DNA of 64,000 nt from assembly GCF_052324685.1 (NCBI RefSeq), contig NW_027506916.1, positions 769,299-833,298 of the forward strand, in the 5' to 3' direction. Below are positions 45,264 through 56,577 of the stretch, one piece after another. Origin of the DNA: Brachyhypopomus gauderio. Lineage: Eukaryota > Chordata > Actinopteri > Gymnotiformes > Hypopomidae. Positions within the stretch are counted from its first letter, which is position 1. Each line of letters begins with the position of its first letter. The translations under genes were made by a program, and so were the position numbers. The notes beneath the pieces were generated by a model, which made no database searches, had not been told where the DNA came from, and was given only the letters and a program-made list of their open reading frames with translations.

Positions 45264-46155
45264 CTGCACAGAGAGGGAAGAGGGAGAAGATGGTTTCAGT
45301 TGTATCCTCAGGTCTGCCGTCATTCTGGTGAGATACACCCCTGTCAGACTAGTAACCCAAAATCCCCCTCAAACCATGACAGAACAGCCCAGTGAGCTGA
45401 TTAACCCAATCGCTGTGGGTCAAACCGTGTGCCAATGAAACGACGGTAAAATGGTGGCTAATGGAAACCACCTGGCAGCAACTGAAAGAAACAGACACCT
45501 GAAAGAAGTCAAAGGGCTCAAAGTGACAGGTGTTCTAGCAGGAGAGCAGGAACCCTCTAGTTCTCCACACACTCCCACATTCCAGGGAGGGAGAGACTGC
45601 CTCGGCAAGCCAACAACAGGCCTGGCCCTCTCCTTACCCATAATGCAACAGCGCTGGTCTAGAACAGAGCACAGACAGCTACAGCTGCCAGGTGTACGTT
45701 CACATTTAGATACGACTCCTTTATGGATCCCCACTGGGGGAATTCAGCTGATACAGCAGCTCCAGCACAGAACAGACACAGATAAAGGTTGAAAAAACAG
45801 ACGTGAGTAGACGTGTGCAGACGGCTGGGGCCGAGCCGTTGACGTGGCGGTGCTTTGATTTGAATGGGGCACGTTCGGGGGTATGAGAGATTCGTCTGTG
45901 CAGAAGCCAGAAGGGGAAGATCTCAGAGGAGTGTATCGGCACAAAAGGAACCAGAGAAACACTGAAACTGCACTGAGAGTACAGTGACATTTCAAATTCA
46001 GATTAAGGACATGTAATCAGACATGTAATCAGACACACTCCAGCCCTGGACATATAGTCAGACACATGCCACAGTGGAGATCAGTGGTAAAGTAAACTGG
46101 CAACATAGGAACAGATCCTGAAGCCAACTAAATTATATTTCCATACACAACTGTT
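45264..46155. other. No coding exon; upstream intron of st6gal2
   Basis: The minus strand just before the coding exon is a long pyrimidine tract ending CTCTCTGTGCAG, a strong 3' splice site. Beyond it no exon or repeat is seen. Confidence 0.5.
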
Positions 46156-46156
46156 T

Positions 46157-46280
46157 ATGTCCAATACACCTGTGTTGATGTCCAGTACACCTGTGCTGTA
46201 CACACCTGTGTTTATGTCCAATACACCTGTGCTGTACACACCTGTGTTTATGTCCAGTACACCTGTGCTGTACACACCTC
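46157..46280. repeat. Tandem repeat of about 45 bp
   Basis: Roughly three copies built from TGTTTATGTCCAATACACCT and GTGCTGTACACACC. Confidence 0.85.
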
Positions 46281-46989
46281 TGTGTTCATATAAAAAATTG
46301 AATGCTGGGTTTCTACCATCTTGTACAATGGTTCAATCCAGCAGAACCATGTTAATCACTCAAAAGCTGAAACACTCAGAATCAGTCCCATCTGTAAACT
46401 GTAAACAGTCCCATCTGTAAACTCTGTACTTTACACCCTTTGTGGTTTTTGTGTCTTTTGTTTATACAGCTGCACCATCTGTTTCCCATGGAGACACACC
46501 TACCAAACTGTGGTAACGATTCCTGTGACCAGTGAGTCTTCAGACTTTAGCAGTGATGTGCAACTTGTATTTATGCAGCAACAACCAATAAAACAGCTCA
46601 GCACACACACGGAGGCTGAACCAGGCACAACACACAGGGTGGCTGGCATCACCATGGCGATGTGGGCAGATACGTGCCCAACACACTGGCTTCCCTGCAG
46701 GTGTTAGTGAGGTTGTTCTATTCATCAGTATACATACAGCGAAACCTGCCCTGATCTTATCTGTGTGTCTGTTTCTAAAACAAAGGCCTGAACTCACAGA
46801 GACAAGATCACTGACTATTCTCCGTCTGTCAAAACTGTGAAGTGTGTTGTTTTGTGTGTTTATGTGTCCTCAGAAAAAGGTTGTTTGTTTAAGGGAGGTG
46901 CTGCATTTTACATTACAGCATTGAGTACCAGAGGTGATAAGAGTTTATACATTTGTTACACGTGTGTGGTTGGCAGATGGTGTTTTGGG
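46281..46989. other. No gene seen
   Basis: Non-coding sequence without a recognisable exon or repeat family. Confidence 0.45.
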
Positions 46990-47440
46990 ACCACCACAGA
47001 CCAGTACCCCTCCACCACAGACCAGTACACCTCCACCACAGACCAGTACCCCTCCACCACAGACCAGTACACCTCCACCACAGACCAGTACCCCTCACCA
47101 CAGACCAGTACCCCTCCACCACAGACCTGTACCCCTCCACCACAGACCAGTACCCCTCACCACAGACCTGTACCCCTCCACCACAGACCAGTACCCCTCA
47201 CCACAGACCTGTACCCCTCCACCACAGACCAGTACACCTCCACCATAGACCAGTACCCCTCCACCAGTACCCCTCCACCAGTACCCCTCCACCACAGACC
47301 AGTACCCCTCCACCACAGACCAGTACCCCTCCACCACAGACCAGTACCCCTCACCACAGACCTGTACCCCTCCACCACAGACCAGTACCCCTCCACCAGT
47401 ACCCCTCCACCACAGACCAGTACCCCTCCACCAGGTGCCA
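46990..47440. repeat. 21-bp minisatellite
   Basis: About twenty-two copies of a 21-bp unit (CCACCACAGACCAGTACCCC plus T) with shortened variants. A 213-codon Pro/Thr/Ser-rich frame across it is a repeat artefact. Confidence 0.92.
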
Positions 47441-47502
47441 CTACTGTAGTGTGGGGCACTTTTACGTTAATGCCGTAGTTCAGGATGAACAGGTGGGCTC
47501 AC

Positions 47503-47531
47503 CTTAGCCTTCTCCATGGTGACTCTGGGCT
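47503..47531 (-). other. Candidate 29-nt 5' UTR exon of st6gal2
   Basis: On the minus strand a 29-nt segment is bounded by the acceptor TATGTGTTTTCAG and the donor GCTAAG|GTGAGCCC, both close to consensus. Spliced to the acceptor at 45263/45264 it would join the 46-nt leader before the st6gal2 ATG. It contains its own ATG, which would open a nine-codon upstream frame (MEKAKLWLN) ending before the main start. There is no transcript evidence. Confidence 0.4.
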
Positions 47532-47884
47532 CTGAAAACACATACGAGGTCATGTTAAAGTGGATTAACAAGTTGTTGTGTCATGTTGTGACCTGTATTA
47601 GCACTTCACTATTAACGTTGCACTGAAACTAACTATGCCTAATAAGTACACAGCACACAAATACAGCCAGCAAGCTAAGAACACTAACACCAGATCCAGG
47701 CTGGGAAGATGGATCGGGAAATATTTATGCTATTTGAATACTGTGTTCCATATCTATTTTATCTTGTTAATAATTGCATTAGGTATCTACCCAATAAATA
47801 AGCAAACCCGATATTATGATTACCAAACAATTAAGATGAGTATCATCTTATCAACAGCACACATTTGTATGACAATTGTTCTGC

Positions 47885-48246
47885 TGTAACGAGTGGAGGA
47901 GACAGAGAGGGATCCTTGTGCAAAAGCGCAGTGCTCTTTATTTGGCAGATAGATACAACCAGAGAATGCGAGATGTTAATGCATAAACGGAGTTGATCTA
48001 ATGCCGTTTGTTGAGAGTGGTCTATCCGGTCCGGGGTCGTAACGGGAAGGCAGAGTCCGTACGGTACCTGAGGGCTAGGCAGAAGACGGGGTCGAGGGAA
48101 CAGGCAGAGGTCGGTACACAGGAGAAACAGCAGGGTATGATAACGCTCGGTACGCAACATGGTTGGCAATACTTCGCGATGAGGTGTTGTGACAGCGGAG
48201 TATATGAATGTCTGGAATGTGGGCGTGGTGATGAGGGACAGAGTCC
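47885..48246. repeat. Probable interspersed repeat, unclassified
   Basis: Sequence such as CGGGAAGGCAGAGTCCGTAC and GACGGGGTCGAGGGAACAGG resembles dispersed fish repeats that I recognise only by style. It has no coding frame, and its right border is the tail of the LINE at 48247. Confidence 0.35.
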
Positions 48247-49695
48247 TAATCAGAATCAGAATCGCCTTTATTGTCATTATAATTTGCATTATAATGAAAT
48301 TTGCGTCTACTCCAAGGGGCTTGTTGGGACAATAAATACACACAATACAGACAATAAATACACTCAATGACATAGAATGATCCAAATATACAACTGGTTC
48401 AGTGGAATGCTTACGTGATATGTTGGATATTGCACAAGCTATTTACAGTGTTATGTTACATATATTGCATGCGGGAAGTATTTTACATGGGTTGTATTGC
48501 ACAAGGATTGGGAATTTACATTATTGCCGTTATTTACATGTTGTTTAGTGCAGTGATGGCTCTAGGGTAAAAGCTGTCCCTGAGCCTACTTGTGTGAGTT
48601 TTGTGCAACCTGTACCGTCTGCCTGAGGGTAACAGGTCAAACAGGTGATTGCTGGGGTGGGATGAGTCTTTGGTGATGCTGAGGTAGCGAGAGGTGGCAA
48701 AGTCCTCCAGGCTGGGCAGGGAGCAACCAGTGATCCCCTGGGCCGTGTTGATCACCCTCTGCAGCGCGTTTTTATCTGCAGCTGAGCACCCTCCGTACCA
48801 TGTCGTGATGCAATACACGAGGATGCTCTCATTGATGGATCTGTAAAAGAGCACCAACAGTTTCTCCTCCATCTTGTTCCTCTTGAGCACTCTCAGGAAG
48901 TGGAGTCACTGCTGGGCTTTCTTCACCACCGTTGTGTTTGCAGACCAGGAGAGGCTGTCAGTGATCTGCACACCCAGGAACCTGATGGAGCTGACCCTTT
49001 CAACGCAGACTCCGTTTATGAGAAGCTGGGCTGGGTCAGTCCTGCCCTTCCTGAAGTCCAGAATTAGTTATTTGGTTTTTTGAATGTTCAGTGGCAGGTT
49101 GTTGGCAGAGCACCACCTGGACAGCCGGTCTATCTCATCCCTGTAATCCGACTCATCTCCCCCTGAGATGAGCCCGACCACGGTGGTGTCATCTGCAAAC
49201 TTTATGATGGTGTTAGAAAGATGAGTCGGGGAGCAGTCGTAGGTGTAGAGGGTGAACAGGAGAGGGCTCAGTACACAACCTTGGGGGGAGCCAGTGCTGA
49301 GTGAGATGGTGGAGGAGAGGTGGGGGCCTAATTTAACAGACTGTGGGCGGTCTGTGAGAAAATTCTGTATCCACTGGCAGGTGGGGGTGGAGATACCCAG
49401 AGCCGTGAGTTTGTGGACCAGAATCCTCGGGATGATGTGGTTGAATGCTGAGCTGAAGTCCAGGAAGAGCATTCTCACATAGCTCCCCCTATGCTCCAGG
49501 TGACTCAGCGCAGTGTGGAGCGTGATGTTTATGGCGTCCTCTGTGGAGCGGTTTGCCTTATAGGCGAACAGATGGGGGTCCAGGTTGGGAGGTAGACAGA
49601 CTTTCAGGTGTTTAGAGACCAGTCTTTCAAAGCACTTCATCATGACTACCGGTGTAAGTGCAATAGGCCTGGAGTTGTTCCTGACATCTGCGTGT
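48247..49695 (-). mobile_element. Rex1/Babar-like LINE, 5'-truncated
   Basis: The minus-strand element ends in TGACAATAAAGGCGATTCTG with a short ATTCTG tail, and carries the reverse transcriptase and the region after it. The endonuclease part is missing. An hAT-type MITE has inserted about 30 bp beyond its 5' end (49728). The terminal protein part (LLPSGRRYRLHKTHTSRLRD) is typical of fish Rex1-like elements as I remember them. Confidence 0.8.
48534..49643 (-). pseudogene. Rex1-like reverse transcriptase, two in-frame stops
   Basis: A single frame of 370 codons runs through [23 protein letters not shown] (catalytic Asp), [17 protein letters not shown] and [10 protein letters not shown] (FADD in place of YADD). 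After a stop at about 49068 it continues in the same frame through LILDFRKGR, then a second stop at about 48909, then RNKMEEKLLVLFYRS and WYGGCSAADKNALQRV. No frameshift was needed. Confidence 0.85.
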
Positions 49696-49727
49696 TTAAT
49701 CTTATTTTATGTTATTTTAATTCCCAC

Positions 49728-49925
49728 CACGGACGTAGTTTTGGGGGGGGACGGGGGGGACATGTCCCCCCCACTTTTTCAAAAGCCGGTTTTGGTCCCC
49801 CCCAGTTTTTACAGTTAAAACCAAATATTTAAGTAGCGACGAAGTCATGTCCCCCCCCCCCCGCTCAACAGTTCGCCACCCCAGGTTGTGTCCCCCCCAC
49901 TTATGAAATCAAAACTACGTCCATG
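49728..49925. mobile_element. hAT-type MITE with perfect 8-bp target duplication
   Basis: The 198-bp element begins CACGGACGTAGTTTTG and ends CAAAACTACGTCCATG, 16-bp inverted repeats with one mismatch. It is flanked by the identical octamer ATTCCCAC (49720-49727 and 49926-49933). The interior has a G-run and several C-runs and cannot encode protein. Same family as 10327-10487. Confidence 0.9.
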
Positions 49926-49933
49926 ATTCCCAC

Positions 49934-50255
49934 AACTGTATTGCTCAACTGTACACACTTTGTAATACTTGAATAAAATAACTATATAAATATTATTGTT
50001 GAATTAAAAAAAAACATTAAGAAATGCAGAAACATATTACATATTACACATATCATATTACAAACAAATCTCACTCCTCACAAAGTTTAATGAGATTCAT
50101 CATAAGATAAAAAAGATAAAACGCCAAGCCTGAGATTAGTTTGATGATCTCCCACTTTCTTGAGTAATATTGTAAATATGTAGCTACTCCTATACTATAT
50201 ATATATATATATATATATATAAAGCTTATTATATATAATGTGCTTTACATATATA

Positions 50256-50323
<68 letters not shown>

Positions 50324-50550
50324 CTATTTAATATATTTTAAATGTTTAAATGTATTTATTTAAAGATGCTTTTCCAACCTTTTCTTTTCTTTCTATACCT
50401 TAACGCTTTAGTCGAAAATTTAAACATTCTGTGCTAGAGTACAATCTGTGCTAAAGTCTAGAATCATGACGGAAATGCGTATGTGATTTAGCCTCAATTA
50501 AACGTTTAATCGTCAAATCAAGGAGATGTGCGAGATGTAAGTGCAACTAT
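49934..50550. repeat. AT-rich DNA with a long (TA)n microsatellite
   Basis: (TA)n tracts lie at about 50195-50221 and 50259-50321. No gene is seen. Confidence 0.9.
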
Positions 50551-50556
50551 ACTCAC

Positions 50557-50830
50557 CAATGCGCGAAATACTCCGCGGCCATTTATACTGAGCGCGCTGA
50601 ATATGAAGTTTGTAATTTTTTTCTCAATATTATAAAATTTACTACTGACCGAAATCACGTTACAACAACGTTACGGATAACTTAAAAAACTAAAACGAAA
50701 GCGCGTTTGTGCCCCTGCAGCGCGCGTGCGTGTGGAGTCGCTGTGTCGCGAGCTGTGCGGGTGTTGACGCAGCGCGTGTGTCGGGTGGTGTTTTTAAAGC
50801 GAGTGGTGAGGCTTCGGATTGGTGGACTGC
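50557..50830 (-). promoter_or_regulatory. CpG-rich candidate promoter, possibly of st6gal2
   Basis: The region 50550-50830 is richer in CpG than its surroundings. On the minus strand a TATAAAT word and the 5' splice site CGCATTG|GTGAGT (donor at 50557) follow each other closely. It is upstream of st6gal2 in the right orientation, so it could be that gene's start, but the distance between TATA and donor is very short and nothing ties the two together. Confidence 0.3.
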
Positions 50831-50904
50831 GAGGAGGTTTATTACTTATTTATTTATTTACATATTTATGAATGTTTTTACGATCAGATCATGTGACTCC
50901 TTGT

Positions 50905-51012
50905 TTTGAACCCAGGGATTTGGACCCACAAGATTGTTAACCTTGTAAAGCGCTTTGTGACAACATGTGTTGTGAGAAGCGCTATACAAATATATTTGAT
51001 TTGATTTGTTGG
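50905..51012 (+). mobile_element. L2-type 3'-tail fragment
   Basis: Only the last 100 bp are present: GTAAAGCGCTTTGTGACAAC, then AGCGCTATACAAATATATTT and (GATTT)n. It matches the ends of the L2 pieces at 29386, 39865, 52440 and 53483. Confidence 0.8.
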
Positions 51013-51317
51013 TGTTATAACGTATTCATAAATGATCATAAATTAACACTAGGACTCCCAGCATTTTAATTCCAAACTTTTTCTACCTGTCTCCACCAGG
51101 GGGCAGTTGTGGGGACATTTGCATCCCATTAGGCCACCCTTTGTTATGTACATGCAGCCACTGGATGGAGGGGGGGGTGGGGGGTGATGGTGTGAACCAG
51201 TGATCAGTTCATTGTTCAGGTGGATGTGTTTACTGACTCAGATAGAGAAGAAAAAACTCTGGCCTCTCCTTGGGGAGATTGTCTGTGTGGGTACATATAT
51301 GAGTAAATTTATGTTGG

Positions 51318-51500
51318 GATGAAGGTGTGTGGGTGTATGTGTGTGTGGGTGTATGTGTGTGTGTGTGTGTGTGTGTGGGTGTATGCGTGTGTACTGTAGG
51401 CTATGTGTGTATGCATGTGTTTGCGTGCGTGTGTGGTGTGTGCGTGTATGTGTGTATGGGTGTATATATATGTGTGTGTGTGTGTGTGTGCGTGTGAAGT
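51318..51500. repeat. GT-rich interrupted microsatellite
   Basis: Interrupted (GT)n with GTGCGTGT and GTATGTGT variants. Confidence 0.88.
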
Positions 51501-51548
51501 TGCTACCCAGACTGGGTCAGAGGTCAGCAGCTGTGGGTCAGAGGTCAG

Positions 51549-51765
51549 CGGTAGTGTTAGGGTAGGGGTAGGGTTAAAGTAGGGTTAGGATTACTGTTAG
51601 TGTAGGGTTAGTGTTAGGGTAGGGTTAGGTTAGGGTTACTGTTAGTGTAGGGTTAGTGTTAGGGTAGGGTTAGGGTTACTGTTAGTGTAGGGTTAGTGTT
51701 AGGGTAGGGTTAGGGTTAAAGTAGGGTTAGGATTACTGTTAGGGTAGGGTTAGGGTTACTGTTAC
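51549..51765. repeat. Degenerate TTAGGG-containing tandem array
   Basis: Words such as GTTAGGGTAGGGTTAGGGTT, GTTACTGTTAGTGTAGGG and GTTAAAGTAGGGTTAGGA recur with a higher period of roughly 40 bp. The vertebrate telomere word TTAGGG occurs many times but never as a clean uninterrupted run. Confidence 0.8.
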
Positions 51766-52184
51766 CATACCATAAGACCAAATGACTCCAAGAACTTACT
51801 AACCTCATTTTACACACAGGGAGGGTTGGACTATGCATTTGAAATTAAATCAGTCTGATCTATAATTTAATGTATAACCTGTACAGACTCATCAGGTGAT
51901 TTGAAACCCAGACTAATGAATGTCAGCATGAAGTTGAAACGCCACAGGATTTTGGCCGGTTGTGCGTGAGTATGATATGAACATGAAAATGTGCTTTCTC
52001 AGAACAAGGTGTGTTCAGTTCCCCGAACAAAAAACGTCAAATTCTTACATTTGCCAGGAAAAATGATCTCACTCTGACAGTGACCCAGCCTGCCCAGATC
52101 ACTCAGTTCTGTTTGATACAAGCTACGTCTCACCAAACTTGAAGCCCAGAGTCTGAGAGCCTCTATGTACACAATTAACCTTTA
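51766..52184. other. No gene seen
   Basis: Unique-looking non-coding DNA. Confidence 0.45.
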
Positions 52185-52290
52185 TAGATAGATAGATAGA
52201 TAGATTCAACTTTATTGTCATATGCATATGCATATGTACAGGTACAAAGCAACGAAATGCAGTACAAAGCAACGAAATGCAGTGTATGCA
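52185..52290. mobile_element. LINE 3'-tail fragment
   Basis: (GATA)n followed by TTCAACTTTATTGTCATATG and a duplicated GTACAAAGCAACGAAATGCA is the opposite-strand view of a Rex1-like LINE terminus. Confidence 0.55.
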
Positions 52291-52439
52291 AATATTATGT
52301 TTGTTTTATAGAAGTAAACAAACATAATATTTATTTAAATGATGACTAATGATGTTACACAAGTGGGAGTGTGATCAAAATAGGTACTGCACCGTTCTTT
52401 ATGTCCTGTTGTGTGTTCAACTAAATGCGATTAAATCTC

Positions 52440-52893
52440 CGAGGTTCACCTGGGGAGTAACACTGCAGTCGGAGCCTACAATACCAGTATCATCGCTCCG
52501 ACACGGAATGAAAACCTGGCGTTCCTCATAAGATATTTACATTGACAATATCAACACCCAGAACTTTCATTCTAGTTACCTTATACTTAGCCTGATTGTG
52601 TGATTTATTTGTAACTTGTGTATTCGTCTGTATAATTTGTTTTTGTGTATTTGTGTGTTAACGGGCCGCCCAATGGAGGATGGGTTCCCTTTTGAGTCTT
52701 GGTTCTCCCGAGGTTTCTTCCTATTCCCCACCATCATAGGGAGTTTTTCCTCGCCACTGTCGCCTTTGGCTTGCTCATTAGGGTTCTGGACCCGTAGTAT
52801 TGTTAACCTTGTGAATCCTGTAAAGCTGCTTTGTGACAACATGTGTTGTGAAAAGCGCTATACAAATATATTTGATTTGATTTGATTTGATTT
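52440..52893 (+). mobile_element. Short retroposon with L2-type tail, second copy
   Basis: It starts GTTCACCTGGGGAGTAACAC at the same internal point as the copy at 29386 and runs through CCGCCCAATGGAGGATGGGT to AGCGCTATACAAATATATTT and (GATTT)n. The identical 5' end in two independent copies suggests a defined unit instead of random 5' truncation. Confidence 0.75.
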
Positions 52894-52984
52894 GTGATTG
52901 GACACACATTTGTTGTGGTTATTCATGGTAAAAACTGAATTTATATACAGAATACACCATTCATGATAAACTGAAAGCATGCTG

Positions 52985-53162
52985 ATGGAGCGGTGTGTTG
53001 GTTAGCACTGTCGCCTCACAGCAAGGCAATCTGGGTTTGGTCTGGGCTGCTCCGTGTGCGTTTTCTACCTGTACCTGTGTGGGTTTTCTCCAGGTACTCC
53101 GGTTCCCTCCCACAGAGTGTTGGATTGTTTGGTCATTCTAAATTGCCCGTAGGTGTGAGTGC

Positions 53163-53211
<49 letters not shown>

Positions 53212-53325
53212 GGCCATGTGGTGGACTGGCGACCTGCCTTTGCTCTGAGATCCTGAGATTGGCTACAGCCTCCCAAGACACCAACTAGCGGGATTAAGCA
53301 GTAAAGATAATGGATGAATGGATGG
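52985..53325 (+). mobile_element. SINE-like fish repeat with GGTTAGCACTGTCGCCTCAC head
   Basis: Recognised by GGTTAGCACTGTCGCCTCAC, GGGTTTTCTCCAGGTACTCC, TAAATTGCCCGTAGGTGTGA, an internal (GT)n tract, GTGGACTGGCGACCTGCC and a terminal (ATGG)n tail. The head has an A-box-like TGGTTAGCACTG and a degenerate B box, consistent with a tRNA-derived SINE. Confidence 0.75.
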
Positions 53326-53482
53326 ATGTTCACTGTGATGAATGAACCTTTCAGACATTTTTAGTAAATGTCTTGCAGTACTGGGTACTAAGCCTGACTA
53401 CATTTGATTTTAAAAACTACTTTTTGTCATTACTTTGTTGAAGTTACAGTGTTCGTGTATTCATGTGTCATATATATTTTGA

Positions 53483-54600
53483 CATGTCAAAGTCAAAGTC
53501 AAATATATTTGTATAGCGCTTTTCACAACACACGTTGTCACAAAGCAGCTTTACAATCGTATGGGTCCAGATCCCTAATGAGCAAGTCAAAGGCGACAGT
53601 GGCGAGAAAAAACTCCCTAGATGGTGGGGATTAGGAAGAAACCTCGGGAGGACCAAGACTCAAAAGGGAACCCATCCTCCATTGGGCGGCCCGTTAACAC
53701 AAGTCCGTGGTCGCAGGGTGGTTTCAAAGTTCCACAGCAACAGTCAAGGCTCCTGTTCCCCGGCCAAGCAGCCACAGTCCCCTCGGTGCAGGTGGTGGGC
53801 CTCAGGCGGTGGGCCTCAGGTGGTGGGCCTCAGGCGGGCCAGCAGCAGCACGACCCTCCGTGGCAATGGCACATCCAACCCCGGCATCAGCACATCCACC
53901 GACAAGCCAGACCATTCCCCAGGTGCCTGCAGGTGCCTGTATCCAATCGTCTTGGGTGGAAGCATGCAAAAAAAATAGACAATACAGACTGAGTGGACAT
54001 GAATTTAATCCACCATTGATTTAAATGTACATAGCTCACGTGCCAGTGATCAGCATGTGGCTCCGGCAGGCTAATCTATAGCAGCATAACTAAAGGGAGG
54101 GGTTCAGAGGTGACCACAGGCATGAGGGCTCACTGAGACATTGCTTTCCAGTCAAGTCATAGTCACAAATAGAGTGATGCCAAGACACAGCTGGATGACA
54201 GCATCAACATCTCAGATCACCAGAAATCTCAACGTCTGGGGGCCCCCAAGCCCCTACACCTTACAAGGGGGATATTAGCTGAAGGCTTGATTAAATAGAT
54301 GAGTATTAAGTCTAGATTTAAAGATTGGAACTGTGTCAGAATCTCGGATTGGAGCTGGAAGGCTATTCCATAACTGAGGGGCTTTAAAAGAGAAAGCTCT
54401 GCCTCCGGCTGTAGTTTTACTAATTTTTGGAACTAGGAGAAATCCAGCATTTTGGGAGCGCAAAGGGCGAGATGGGTTGTAGTAATCAATGAGTTCACTC
54501 AGATATTGTGGGGCAAGACCATTTAACGCCTTATAGGTTAACAGAAGAACTTTAAATTCAATGTGATATTTAATCGGAAGCCAGAGTAATGCGGCATGCA
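53483..54600 (-). mobile_element. L2-clade LINE 3' half, minus strand
   Basis: The minus strand encodes the last part of ORF2 (WLPIKYHIEFKVLLLTYKAL through [11 protein letters not shown], stop at 54275), then the 3' UTR and the AGCGCTATACAAATATATTT (GACTTT)n end at 53483. Over the last 81 residues it differs from the copy ending at 39106 at only four positions, so both come from one young subfamily. Upstream of about 54600 the LINE sequence stops. Confidence 0.88.
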
Positions 54601-55049
54601 CCCCTCTAAACTTACACAAACCATATAACATCCAGGGTTTTGTACACCAGAATAAAATAAAGTATGTATATCAGATAAAAGATTATACCTACTATTACAT
54701 AATAGATATGAAGTAATTATTTGAAAGCCCTTTCAGTAAGTGTTGGCACCTGTAATTCAGCACAGAACATTTTTTTGTTATTGTTTAATTAAGGAAATTG
54801 AAATGGCTTTAATGTTTAGAATACACTATCACTAAGAATGACACTATTAAGTGTTTGAAAGCTTTAGCATTCCTAGCATACCTTCAGATCCTGCAAGTCA
54901 TTCTGAAGTTAATTACCAACACCACATGACGTGTCAAGACTTGCAATTTAATGCCAATAACAAGCAATGCTTTCACTCATTGGGTACTTAAATTTGCATT
55001 GTGGGATATGGGACACCTCTCACTGGAACAAAGTGTATTATAGCTTCCC
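54601..55049. other. No gene seen
   Basis: AT-rich non-coding sequence. Confidence 0.5.
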
Positions 55050-55380
55050 TGTGAACCCCAGACCCACAGACACCCAGACCCACAGACCTCTGAACCCTCA
55101 GACCCCCGGACCCCCAGACACCCAGACCCACAGACCCCCAGACACCCATACACCCAGACCCACAGCCCCACATACACCCAGACCCACAGACACCCAGACC
55201 CTCAGACCCCCGGACCCCCAGACACCCATACACCCAGACCCACAGACACCCATACACCCAGACCCACAGCCCCACATACACCCAGACCCACAGACACCCA
55301 GACCCTCAGACCCCCGGACCCCCAGACACCCAGACCCACAGACACCCAGACCCTCAGACCCACAGACCCTCACAGACCTT
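55050..55380. repeat. AGACCCACAGACACCC-type minisatellite
   Basis: About twenty imperfect units of 10-16 bp such as AGACCCACAGACACCC and AGACCCCCGGACCCCC. Open frames on both strands are artefacts. Confidence 0.9.
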
Positions 55381-56451
55381 TCAGGTATGTCTAATAATTT
55401 ACTGATGACATGTCAGTAGATAAATCTAATTCCATGGACTACGTAATGGTTAATGGTAAATTATCTTGTTTTCAATTTATTCTATTTAATTAGTGATGAC
55501 TATCACTATTTAGTTAATCTATAAAAGATATGTTATGTGTACACATACACAAGCATTCTGATGTTGATAGATAGCTCTAACTGATCCAGTTAATCCAGTC
55601 AAGTGCTCATGGTGGTGCTGCATGCTGTCTCCATTCCCGTGAGAACACGATGGATTAGATAAGGAGGCACCTGTGTGTGAGAGAGGGGAGGGAGGGTCGT
55701 CTCGTGATCACGTGCAACTCTCCGTCAGCCTGGTGCAACATGACACGTTCTGGGATTATCATCTGATTATCATCTGATTATCATCTGTAAATTATTCTCA
55801 TCGGAAACAAGCTCTTCTCTTCTTACAGGGAGGTAGCTAAACGAATACTGAACAGACTAAAGATTACTGCTAAAGACTTTAGAGTTTTTCTCAATTGCTA
55901 AAACACAAAACTCTGTTGTCTGAACCAAATTCTCAGTGTCCTAAACCGATTTATTGAAAGTTTCACCCTTTTGGCAGAACCATAAGCACATTTCACCTGT
56001 TAAGACACAGTTTGCATATTTTCACCCACTAAAACACAGATTGCACTGTGATGTCTATGGATTTGACTATGAGGGACACAGGACTTCAAGTTCAGCCCAA
56101 CCTGAGAAGATTCACTGTGTCCACTATAGTCCCAACGTTCAGAGAGACCAGGTCATTGCTTCATTCATTTCCTATATGTTTCAGTATGACTCAATACAGA
56201 TCTGTAAAAAGGTGTTTCATTACATGAATTTCCTAACACATTTGTAGGTTTAGTGCTGCATGTAATTTGTCATAATGACATGTTTTTTTGTATAATCACA
56301 AGACTGCCATATTGGGGGGGGGGGGGGGGTGTCCATGTTGAAGACACACCAAGAGACCCTCGTCCTCAAACTCTGCCAGTAACTGCGGGATGCCCCCTTC
56401 CCTACACAACACCTGTTTGGAAGGCCTGTGTGTAACGACGAAGGTGCTGAG
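55381..56451. other. No confirmed gene; possible DNA-transposon remnant
   Basis: From about 55870 the text AGTTTTTCTCAATTGCTAAAA resembles the end of a fish Tc1/mariner-group element, and an open frame of 97 codons (55954-56247) follows, but I see no transposase motif. A run of seventeen G lies near 56313. Confidence 0.35.
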
Positions 56452-56508
56452 CAGGGGCGGACAGGGGAGAAAACATGGCCCGGGAATTCCTGACAGACTG
56501 GCCCACTA

Positions 56509-56574
<66 letters not shown>

Positions 56575-56577
<3 letters not shown>

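Noticed and set aside
46837-47507. Pro/Thr/Ser-rich frames of 184-213 codons
   Set aside because: Translation of the 21-bp minisatellite.
55954-56247. 97-codon plus-strand frame
   Set aside because: No recognisable domain, no splice context, and it lies in probable transposon remnant sequence.
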